Source: Cynocephalus volans
Taxonomy: Eukaryota; Chordata; Mammalia; Dermoptera; Cynocephalidae
NCBI RefSeq assembly: GCF_027409185.1
Contig: NC_084461.1
Coordinates: 189,926,501 to 189,990,500 of the forward strand
Length of the DNA stretch: 64,000 nt
Direction of reading: 5' to 3'
Program-made: the position numbers and the translations under genes
Shown here: piece after piece, positions 56,753 through 64,000 of the stretch
Position numbering within the stretch: the first letter of the stretch is position 1
Layout of the letters: every line of letters starts with the position of its first letter
The notes under the pieces: model-generated
The model's database searches: none
Seen by the model: the letters and a program-made list of their open reading frames with translations, nothing else
Told to the model about the DNA's origin: nothing

Positions 56753-57733
56753 ATGAATAAACACCAAAAAAAAGACACCAGAAATACAAAAAATCAAGAA
56801 AGTACACCACCAAAAGTTAATAAATCTCATACTCTAGATCCTATAGAACAAGAAGCCCTTGAAATAACTGATAAGGAATTTCGAGTGATAATTCTAAGGA
56901 AACTGAATGAGATACAAGAAAACTCAGCTAGACATCATGATGAAATGAGGAAAAGTATACAGGATCTGAAAGAGGAAATATACAAGGAAATCAATGTCCT
57001 GAAAAAAAATGTAGCAGAACTTGCTGAACTGAAGAAGTTATTCAGCGAAATAAAAAACACAACGGAGAGTTTAACCAGCAGGCTTGTCGAAGTTGAAGAG
57101 AGAACCTCTGAACTTGAAGATGGGCTGTTTGAAATAACACAAGCAGACAAAAAGAAAGAAAAAAGAATCAAGGACATGGAAGAAAATCTGAGAGAGATAT
57201 CAGACAACCTCAAGCGCTCAAATATCCGAGTCATGGGTATTCCAGAAGGGGAGGAAAATGGAGATTCCATTGAAAACATATTCAACAAAATAGAGGCAGA
57301 AAACTTCCCAGGTATAGGAAAAATCACAGATCTTCAGATCCAGGAAGCTCAACGATCTCCAAACGTATTCAACCCAAAAAGGCCTTCTCCAAGACATGTC
57401 ATAGTCAAATTGGCAAAACTCAGAGACAAAGAGAGAATCTTAAAAGCTGCAAGAGAGAAGCGTCAAATCACCTATAAGGGAGCCCCAATCAGGTTAACAT
57501 CAGACTTTTCATCACAAACCCTAAAAGCTAGAAAGGAATGGGATGATATTTTCAAAATACTAAAAGACAAAGATTGCCAGCCAAGAATACTCTACCCTGC
57601 AAGGCTATCCTTCCGAAATGAGGGGCAAATAGTATATTTCTCAGACAAACAAAAACTGCGGGAGTTCACTACCACAAGACCACCCTTACAAGAAATCCTC
57701 AAGGGAGTACTGGGTTTGGTTCCTGAAAAATAA
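56753..57733 (+). CDS. L1 ORF1p, RNA-binding chaperone
   Basis: 326 aa from the first ATG (the open frame extends six codons upstream to a GTG, but ATG at 56753 is preferred). It forms the ribonucleoprotein with L1 RNA in the cytoplasm. The N-terminus is basic and lysine-rich (MNKHQKKDTRNTKN). A long coiled coil follows, about residues 48-150, with heptad-like Leu/Ile spacing (trimerisation). The RRM begins at about 155 with SNIRVMGIPEGEENGD, and the C-terminal domain carries REKRQITYKGAPIRL, PARLSF and FTTTRPPLQEIL. Length is close to human ORF1p (338 aa). It precedes ORF2 by 187 bp. No frameshift or stop seen. Confidence 0.95.
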   Translation: MNKHQKKDTRNTKNQESTPPKVNKSHTLDPIEQEALEITDKEFRVIILRKLNEIQENSARHHDEMRKSIQDLKEEIYKEINVLKKNVAELAELKKLFSEIKNTTESLTSRLVEVEERTSELEDGLFEITQADKKKEKRIKDMEENLREISDNLKRSNIRVMGIPEGEENGDSIENIFNKIEAENFPGIGKITDLQIQEAQRSPNVFNPKRPSPRHVIVKLAKLRDKERILKAAREKRQITYKGAPIRLTSDFSSQTLKARKEWDDIFKILKDKDCQPRILYPARLSFRNEGQIVYFSDKQKLREFTTTRPPLQEILKGVLGLVPEK

Positions 57734-57920
57734 CTACCACTGCCATAAAAACCTAAGAAAAATCTAAACCCGCTAGTACAATAAAAATGGCATTCATGAA
57801 GAGAAAACAAGCTAACAAAAACACTATCTACAACCTAAGGAACCAACAAACAAAGAAACCAAACAGTAAATCAGAAAGCAAGGAACAAAAGACACCTAAG
57901 ACAACCAAACAACCAATAAA
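57734..57920 (+). other. L1 inter-ORF spacer
   Basis: 187 A-rich bases between ORF1 stop and ORF2 start, longer than the ~63-bp human spacer. ORF2 would be translated by reinitiation or an internal entry, as in other L1s. Confidence 0.8.
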
Positions 57921-60900
57921 ATGCTAAGAATAAATCAACACCTTTCAATAACAACTCTTAATGTTAAAGGCTTAAATTCCCCAATTAAAAGACACAGACT
58001 GGCTGACTGGATCAAAAAGCAGGACCCAACTATATGCTGCCTACAAGAGACCCACCTCACCCATAAAGATTCACACAGACTAAGAGTAAAAGGATGGAAA
58101 AAGATTTACCATGCAAACAGAAAAGAAAAACGAGCTGGAGTGGCTATTCTTATATCTGACAAAATAGACTTTAAACTAAAAACCATAAAAAGAGACAATG
58201 AGGGACACTACTTAATGATAAAAGGACTGATCCATCAAGAAGACATAACAATCATAAATATGTACGCACCCAATGTTGGAGCAGCCAGATTTATAAAACA
58301 AACTCTATTAGACCTAAAGAAGGAAATAGACACTAATACCATAATAGCAGGGGACCTGAACACTCCACTGTCAATATTAGACAGATCATCTAGGCAAAGA
58401 ATCAGTAGAGAAACACAAGATCTAAACAAGACTCTAGACCAATTGGAATTGGCAGATATCTACAGAACATTCCACCCAACAACCTCAGAATATTCATTCT
58501 TCTCATCAGCACATGGATCATTCTCCAAGATAGATCACATATTAGGTCACAAATCAAGTCTCAATAAATTCAAAAAAATTGGAATTATCCCATGTATCTT
58601 CTCAGACCACAATGGATTAAAACTAGAAATTAATAACAAACAAAACTCTGGAAACTATACAAACACATGGAAATTAAACAGCATTCTACTTAATGACATA
58701 TGGGTCCAAGAAGAAATCAAGCAGGAAATCAAAAAGTTTATTGAAACTAATGAAAACAATGATACATCATACCAAAACCTGTGGGATACTGCAAAAGCAG
58801 TATTGAGGGGAAAATTTATTGCATTAAATGCTCACTTCAGAAGAATGGAAAGATGGCAAGTGAACAACCTAACACTTCACCTTAAAGAACTAGAAAAACA
58901 AGAACAATCCAATCCTAAAGTTAGCAGACGGAAAGAAATCATTAAGATCAGAGCAGAACTGAATGAAACTGAAAACCAAAAAACAATTCAAAAGATCAAC
59001 GAATCAAAAAGTTGGTTTTTTGAAAAGATAAATAAAATTGACAAACCATTAGCATGGCTAACAAAAAAAAGAAGAGAGAAGACTCAAATAACAAAAATTA
59101 GAAATGAAAAAGGCGATATTACAACTGATTCATCTGAAATACAAGGAATCATTCGAGACTACTATAAACAACTATACGCCAACAAATTTGAAAATCTGGA
59201 GGAAATGGATAAATTTCTGGACACACACAAGCTCCCAAAACTGAACCGTGAAGACGTAGAAAATTTGAACAGACCAATAACAATAAAGGAGATTGAAGCT
59301 GTTATCAGAAGGCTCCCAACAAAGAAAAGCCCAGGACCAGATGGATTCACAGCAGAATTTTACCAAACATTCAAAGAGGAATTGACACCGATTCTTTACA
59401 AACTATTCCAAAAGATTGAAACGGACGCAAATCTCCCAAACTCATTCTATGAAGCAAACATCATCCTGATACCAAAACCAGGTAAAGATATAACCAAAAA
59501 AGAAAACTACAGGCCGATATCCTTGATGAATATAGATGCAAAAATCCTCACTAAAATACTAGCAAACAGAATACAGCAACACATACGAAAAATTATTCAT
59601 CACGATCAAGTGGGATTCATCCCAGGGATGCAAGGTTGGTTCAACATACGCAAATCAATAAATGTGATACACCATATTAATAAACTCAAACACAAGGACC
59701 ATATGATCATCTCTATAGATGCTGAAAAAGCATTTGATAAAGTTCAGCACTCATTCATGACAAAGACCCTCTATAAGTTAGGTATAGAGGGAAAGTATCT
59801 CAACATAATTAAAGCCATATATGCCAAACCCACTGCCAATATCATCCTGAATGGGGAAAAGCTGAAAGCTTTTCCTTTAAGAACAGGCACTAGACAAGGA
59901 TGTCCACTCCCACCACTCCTATTCAACATAGTGTTGGAAGTACTAGCCAGAGCAATCAGAGAAGAGAAGGAAATAAAGGGCATCCAGATTGGAAAAGATG
60001 AAGTCAAACTGTCCCTGTTTGCAGATGACATGATCCTATATATCGAACAGCCTAAAACCTCTACAAAAAAACTGTTGGAATTGATAAATGATTTCAGCAC
60101 AGTAGCAGGATACAAAATCAACACACAAAAATCAGTAGCATTTCTTTTCTCCAATAGTGAACATGCAGAAGGAGAAATCAAGAAAGCCTGCCCATTTACA
60201 ATAGCCACCAAAAAAATAAAATACTTAGGAATTGAGTTAACCAAGGAGGTGAAAAATCTCTATAATGAGAACTGCAAACCACTGCTGAGAGAAATTAGAG
60301 AGGATACAAGAAGATGGAAAGATATCCCATGCTCTTGGATTGGAAGAATCAACATAGTGAAAATGTCCATACTACCCAAAGTGATATACAAATTCAATGC
60401 AATCCCCATCAAAATTCCAAAGACATTTTTCTCAGAAATGGAAAAAACTATTCAGACATTTATATGGAACAATAAAAGACCACGAATAGCCAAAGCAATG
60501 CTCAGCAAAAAAAATAAAGCTGGAGGCATAACACTACCTGACTTTAAGCTATACTACAAAGCTATAATAACCAAAACAGTATGGTACTGGCATAAAAACA
60601 GACACACTGACCAATGGAATAGAATAGAGAATCCAGAAATCAACCCTCACACTTACTGCCATCTGATCTTTGACAAAGGCACCAAGCCTATTCACTGGGG
60701 AAGGGACTGCCTCTTCAGCAAGTGGTGCTGGGATAACTGGATATCGTTATGCAGGAGAATGAAACTAGATCCATACCTCTCACCATATACTAAAATCAAC
60801 TCAAAATGGATTAAGGATTTAAATATACACCCTGAGACAATAAAACTTCTTAAAGAAAACATAGGGGAAACACTTCAGGAAATAGGACTGGGCACAGACT

Positions 60901-61748
60901 TCATGAATACGACCCCAAAAGCACGGGCAACCAAAGGAAAAATAAACAAATGGGATTATATCAAACTAAAAAGCTTCTGCACAGCAAAAGAAACAATTAA
61001 AAGAGTTAAAAGACAACCAACAGAGTGGGAGAAAATATTTGCAAAATATACATCTGACAAAGGATTAATATCCAGAATATATAAGGAACTCAAACAACTT
61101 TACAAGAAGAAAACAAGCAACCCAATTAAAAAATGGGCAAAAGAGCTAAGTAGGCATTTCTCTAAGGAAGATATCCAAATGGCCAACAGACATATGAAAA
61201 AATGCTCAACATCACTCAGCATCCGGGAAATGCAAATCAAAACCACACTGAGATACCATCTAACCCCAGTTAGGATGGCTAAAATCCAAAAGACTATGAA
61301 CGATAAATGCTGGCGAGGCTGCGGAGAAAAAGGAACTCTCATACATTGTTGGTGGGACTGCAAAATGGTGCAGCCTCTATGGAAAATGGTATGGAGGTTC
61401 CTTAAACAATTGCAAATAGATCTACCATACGACCCAGCCATCCCACTGTTGGGAATATACCCAGAGGAATGGAAATCATCAAGTCGAAGGTATACCTGTT
61501 CCCCAATGTTCATCGCCGCACTCTTTACAATAGCCAAGAGTTGGAACCAGCCCAAATGCCCATCATCAGATGAGTGGATACGGAAAATGTGGTACATCTA
61601 CACAATGGAATACTACTCAGCTATAAAAACGAATGAAATACTGCCATTTGCAACAACATGGATGGACCTCGAGAGAATTATATTAAGTGAAACAAGTCAG
61701 GCACAGAAAGAGAAATACCACATGTTCTCACTTATTGGTGGGAGCTAA
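57921..61748 (+). CDS. L1 ORF2p, endonuclease/reverse transcriptase
   Basis: 1275 aa, the same length as human ORF2p, uninterrupted. It nicks target DNA and reverse transcribes L1 RNA at the nick. The apurinic-type endonuclease (1-239) keeps Asn14, Glu43 (LQETHL), the GDLNTP motif near 145, KIDHI near 205 and SDHN near 230. The reverse transcriptase (about 500-770) shows [22 protein letters not shown] and the catalytic FADD at 700-703. The C-terminal Cys motif is [18 protein letters not shown] from 1130 (C-x3-C-x8-H-x3-C). Odd point: residues 661-666 read CPLPPL where most L1s have CPLSPL, so proline replaces the conserved serine at 664 (TCA to CCA). Whether that lowers activity cannot be told from sequence. 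Confidence 0.96.
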   Translation: MLRINQHLSITTLNVKGLNSPIKRHRLADWIKKQDPTICCLQETHLTHKDSHRLRVKGWKKIYHANRKEKRAGVAILISDKIDFKLKTIKRDNEGHYLMIKGLIHQEDITIINMYAPNVGAARFIKQTLLDLKKEIDTNTIIAGDLNTPLSILDRSSRQRISRETQDLNKTLDQLELADIYRTFHPTTSEYSFFSSAHGSFSKIDHILGHKSSLNKFKKIGIIPCIFSDHNGLKLEINNKQNSGNYTNTWKLNSILLNDIWVQEEIKQEIKKFIETNENNDTSYQNLWDTAKAVLRGKFIALNAHFRRMERWQVNNLTLHLKELEKQEQSNPKVSRRKEIIKIRAELNETENQKTIQKINESKSWFFEKINKIDKPLAWLTKKRREKTQITKIRNEKGDITTDSSEIQGIIRDYYKQLYANKFENLEEMDKFLDTHKLPKLNREDVENLNRPITIKEIEAVIRRLPTKKSPGPDGFTAEFYQTFKEELTPILYKLFQKIETDANLPNSFYEANIILIPKPGKDITKKENYRPISLMNIDAKILTKILANRIQQHIRKIIHHDQVGFIPGMQGWFNIRKSINVIHHINKLKHKDHMIISIDAEKAFDKVQHSFMTKTLYKLGIEGKYLNIIKAIYAKPTANIILNGEKLKAFPLRTGTRQGCPLPPLLFNIVLEVLARAIREEKEIKGIQIGKDEVKLSLFADDMILYIEQPKTSTKKLLELINDFSTVAGYKINTQKSVAFLFSNSEHAEGEIKKACPFTIATKKIKYLGIELTKEVKNLYNENCKPLLREIREDTRRWKDIPCSWIGRINIVKMSILPKVIYKFNAIPIKIPKTFFSEMEKTIQTFIWNNKRPRIAKAMLSKKNKAGGITLPDFKLYYKAIITKTVWYWHKNRHTDQWNRIENPEINPHTYCHLIFDKGTKPIHWGRDCLFSKWCWDNWISLCRRMKLDPYLSPYTKINSKWIKDLNIHPETIKLLKENIGETLQEIGLGTDFMNTTPKARATKGKINKWDYIKLKSFCTAKETIKRVKRQPTEWEKIFAKYTSDKGLISRIYKELKQLYKKKTSNPIKKWAKELSRHFSKEDIQMANRHMKKCSTSLSIREMQIKTTLRYHLTPVRMAKIQKTMNDKCWRGCGEKGTLIHCWWDCKMVQPLWKMVWRFLKQLQIDLPYDPAIPLLGIYPEEWKSSSRRYTCSPMFIAALFTIAKSWNQPKCPSSDEWIRKMWYIYTMEYYSAIKTNEILPFATTWMDLERIILSETSQAQKEKYHMFSLIGGS

Positions 61749-61960
61749 AAATTAATATATAAATTCACACACACACATACACACATACACACACAAACCG
61801 GGGGGGGGGGGGGGAAGAAGATATAACAACCACAATTATTTGAAGTTGATACAACAAACAAACAGAAAGGACATGGTTGGGGGGGAGGGGGGGAGGGAGA
61901 AGGGAGGGAGGTTTTGGTGATGGGGAGCATTAATCAGCTACAATGTATATCGACAAAATA

Positions 61961-61991
<31 letters not shown>
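61749..61991 (+). other. L1 3' UTR with G-rich tracts and A26 tail
   Basis: A CA-type microsatellite (61765-61795), a run of about 16 G (61799-61814) and a polypurine tract with several G3-G7 runs (61877-61912), a candidate G-quadruplex typical of L1 3' UTRs. It ends 'atcgacaaaataaaattaaa' followed by the A tail. Confidence 0.85.
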
Positions 61992-62065
61992 GAAACAAGT
62001 CAGTCACAGAAAGAGAAATACCACATTTTCTCACTTATTGGTGGGAACTAAAAATAAATAAATAA

Positions 62066-62114
<49 letters not shown>

Positions 62115-62300
62115 AAAAAAAAAACTGGGGGGGGGGGAGAAGACATAACAACTCCAATTCCTTGAAGTTGATACGACAAGCAAACAGAAAGGACATTGTT
62201 GGGTGGGAGGGAGGAGAGGGAGGAGGGAGGGAGGTTTCGGTAATGGGCCACAATAATCACCACATTGTATATCGACAAAATAAAATTAAAAATAAATAAA
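61992..62300 (+). mobile_element. 3' remainder of the older L1
   Basis: It resumes 'gaaacaagtcagtcacagaa' and runs through its own 3' UTR: a (CA)n tract (about 62069-62110), G9 (62127-62136), G-rich purine tract (62200-62235) and 'atcgacaaaataaaattaaa' plus (AAAT)n tail. Close in sequence to the inner element's 3' UTR, so both belong to the same or sister subfamilies. Confidence 0.9.
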
Positions 62301-62316
62301 TAAAATATTTACTCTT

Positions 62317-63394
62317 GTGTCAGGTGCGGTGTGTGTTATGCACTGTTCATTCATTCCACAAATGTTTACTGAGCACCTATTAGGTGCCAGTCACTGTGCA
62401 AAATGCTTGTGATTTGAATGTGGGACCTGGGACATCTTTCAAAAAGTGCTGTTTAAACAGAGCTTGTAGGTTGCAGGTGGGTCATCCAGACCAAGGACCG
62501 GGGGTAGGAGAGAATATTCCCAGCAGAGAATACAGCAAGGACAAAGGTTCATTTCAACCTCACGATGCCACTGTGGGGGGCTTGTTAGTCTCCCCACTCT
62601 TCTCAGGAGGAAACTGAGGCCCAGACATGTTCAATCATTTGCCCAAAAGCACACATCGCAACCCAGATCTGATGAATGGAGTTGCCGGGGAGCTTCCCCA
62701 GGCCTCGTGCTCATGGCTGGTTGTCTTTCTCATCCTTTAGTTAGCATCTTGGGAGTGGGGATTAGGGACGGGGACCAACTTGTCCTGGGTTTCCTGGGAC
62801 TTCCCTGGTTTTAGCACTGAAAGTGCTGTGTCCCCAGAACCCTGTCACTGCTGGACAAACTGGGATCATTGGTCATCATTCATTCATCCTAGAATGAAGT
62901 GTTTGGTTTAAATCAAGCAAAAGGGATTGGGAAGGATGGTCTGAAGCTCACAGGAGAAGAGGCATCAGGAGGCTGTTCTCAGTGCTCCATCAAGCCTCAG
63001 GCAGTCATTACATGATCCAAGGCTACAGTGACCTGGCCTCTGCTAGTTCTCTTTCAGTCCCAATCATATTTGAGGTGCTATGACATATCCTTAAGGGCTC
63101 AAAGGCTAGAAGTAAGAGCTTTCCTAGTGTGCATAGTCTCCAGCTGTAGATAACAAATGAGATCGTTCTGCCTGGAGCTTACCATCTGGAAGAGAAAATA
63201 GAGAATCCAGGTACACTCTGAAGAAAGATACGTAAAACAGTCATTATAAATTATGTACTATATCTCCACAGTGGGCTGCCGGGTGATATTAAAAAATTCT
63301 TTGAAAATCTTCCCCTTTCTGTTTATATTTTTCCTTTTACCCTTTCTTTCTGCCTCCCTCCCTTCTTTTTATCTTAAATATGAATCTCTTATTG
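62317..63394. other. No gene seen; old repeats
   Basis: 62345-62550 has old repeat words ('gagcacctattaggtgccag', 'cattccacaaatgtttact'). 62590-62680 is a MIR piece ('ggaggaaactgaggcccaga'). The rest is unassigned. Confidence 0.5.
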
Positions 63395-63455
63395 TAACAG
63401 CATCTAGCACGTAGTAGGTGCTCAATAAATATTTTTTTGAATGAATAAGTGAATG
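63395..63455 (+). mobile_element. L2 LINE 3' terminus
   Basis: 'catctagcacgtagtaggtg', 'ctcaataaatatttttttga', 'atgaataagtgaatg' match the end of L2. Confidence 0.7.
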
Positions 63456-63609
63456 AAACAATTCTGTAGCTGGCAAGAGCAATAAATTAGCTTTGAATGC
63501 TTTCTCAAGTTCAGAATGAACTACAAGCAGGCAACAACTACTTCCCTTTCTTTGATCAAGAATTGTGTTTGGGAGAATTCAGATCAGTTTTAGGGTGGCC
63601 AGATGCTCC

Positions 63610-63805
63610 TGTCACAACATTTCTCTCCTGATGAGGTCTGTAGACACCGTGCTTCTAAATCACCCAAGATGCTTGTTAAAAACTCATACTTCTTGGTCTT
63701 ATGCCTGGATCTACTGAATCAGAACCTAGGCAGGGGCAGGAATTTGCATTTCTAATAAGCTCCTGGAGTGCTTCTTATGCACACCCTATTTAAGCATTGT
63801 TTGCT
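63610..63805. mobile_element. hAT-Charlie MITE (MER20/MER5-like)
   Basis: 'agatgcttgttaaaaactca', 'tctactgaatcagaacctag', 'ggaatttgcatttctaataa', 'gctcctggagtgcttcttat' match the common Charlie-group MITE pattern (cttgttaaaa...gattcagtaggtctgg...aatttgcatttctaacaag). Confidence 0.75.
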
Positions 63806-64000
63806 TTGATCATTTGTGCTGCAATTTTGGGGCTTCCTCCCCTTCTCTGCTAAAAGTTTGTTTTTTCCTTAAAGGCTTGAGAAGAAAAAAACAAACAAAC
63901 AAAAAAACACACCAAAAACGGAACACATCTCTTTGGGGACAACTCTCAGTTAAAAAGAATTGAGAAGAGATTAAAATGATAGCAATGCAGCATTAATTTT
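63806..64000. other. No gene seen
   Basis: Unassigned, ending in A-rich sequence ('aaaacaaacaaacaaaaaaac'). Confidence 0.5.

Larger units (their letters stand above)
55215..61991 (+). mobile_element. Full-length, near-intact young L1 (LINE-1) retrotransposon
   Basis: About 6.8 kb: 5' UTR (55215-56752), ORF1 (56753-57733), inter-ORF spacer (57734-57920), ORF2 (57921-61748), 3' UTR (61749-61965) and a pure run of 26 A (61966-61991). It is flanked by the 12-bp duplication 'gaaacaagtcag'. Both ORFs are open from ATG to stop, and the A tail has no interruptions, so the insertion is recent and may be polymorphic. The element supplies endonuclease and reverse transcriptase that likely mobilised the SINEs, the VNTR element and other retrocopies. 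Confidence 0.96.
54451..62316 (+). mobile_element. Older twin-primed L1 copy (outer element of the nest)
   Basis: The 16-bp word 'taaaatatttactctt' flanks it at 54451-54466 and 62301-62316. The first piece (54467-54917) is ORF2 C-terminal sequence on the minus strand, equivalent to about 60833-61282 of the inner element. The next pieces (54918-55214 and 61992-62300) are + strand ORF2 end and 3' UTR. Minus then plus within one duplication is twin priming with an internal gap. At 55214/61992 the outer copy is interrupted by the full-length L1. It carries stop codons (for example TAG in 'ggatgagtagatacgg'). Confidence 0.92.

Noticed and set aside
61100..61597. 165-aa reverse-strand frame
   Set aside because: It is the antisense shadow of L1 ORF2.

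Overview
The window is eukaryotic, mammalian nuclear DNA with no intact host protein-coding gene. I see no exon series, no tRNA/rRNA gene and no CRISPR array. Almost everything recognisable is retrotransposon- or transposon-derived. The best clue to the organism is a set of tRNA-derived SINEs (19360-19510, 30207-30298, 36057-36160, 41941-42051, 47439-47582, 53904-53993). Several have a tRNA-Ile-like body ending in an A-rich tail, which fits the CYN-type SINEs of colugos (Dermoptera). Together with a young intact L1 (megabats have lost L1 activity) and the absence of Alu, B1/B2, ERE or carnivore SINEs, this makes a colugo such as Galeopterus the most likely source. That is an inference, not a proof.

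Layout. 1-7.5 kb: ancient repeats (MIR, old L1, an MLT1-like LTR) and a processed CDK1 pseudogene on the minus strand (about 2400-3650). 7.5-9.65 kb: the most unusual object, about 20 tandem copies of an ~80-bp GC-rich unit, then a non-repetitive segment, a piece of L1 ORF2 endonuclease sequence, an A/T-rich 3' end and a short A tail. The whole block is flanked by a 14-15 bp target-site duplication at an L1-endonuclease-like site. It is built like the hominoid SVA/LAVA composite VNTR retrotransposons but shares none of their recognisable modules. 9.65-54 kb: a mosaic of old L1, L2, MIR, MaLR/ERVL LTRs, Tigger/hAT/mariner-like DNA transposons and young SINEs. At 29151-29185 there is a 35-nt 5' half of tRNA-Gly(GCC) ending at the anticodon and flanked by a 15-17 bp direct repeat, which looks like a tailless retropseudogene.

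54.45-62.32 kb: a nested L1 locus. An older copy, 5'-inverted by twin priming, has a 16-bp duplication (54451-54466 and 62301-62316). It was later hit by a full-length L1 (55215-61991) with its own 12-bp duplication and a 26-A tail. The inner L1 has a GC-rich 5' UTR with a YY1-like site near its start, an intact ORF1 (326 aa from the first ATG), an intact ORF2 (1275 aa, endonuclease/RT/Cys motifs present) and a G-rich 3' UTR. It is potentially close to active, with one substitution (proline 664) in a conserved RT motif.

How the parts work together: the L1 machinery (endonuclease and reverse transcriptase) is the probable engine behind the SINEs, the CDK1 retrocopy, the tRNA-half insertion and the VNTR composite. 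L1-type target-site duplications are visible for most of them; I could not define one for the CDK1 copy.
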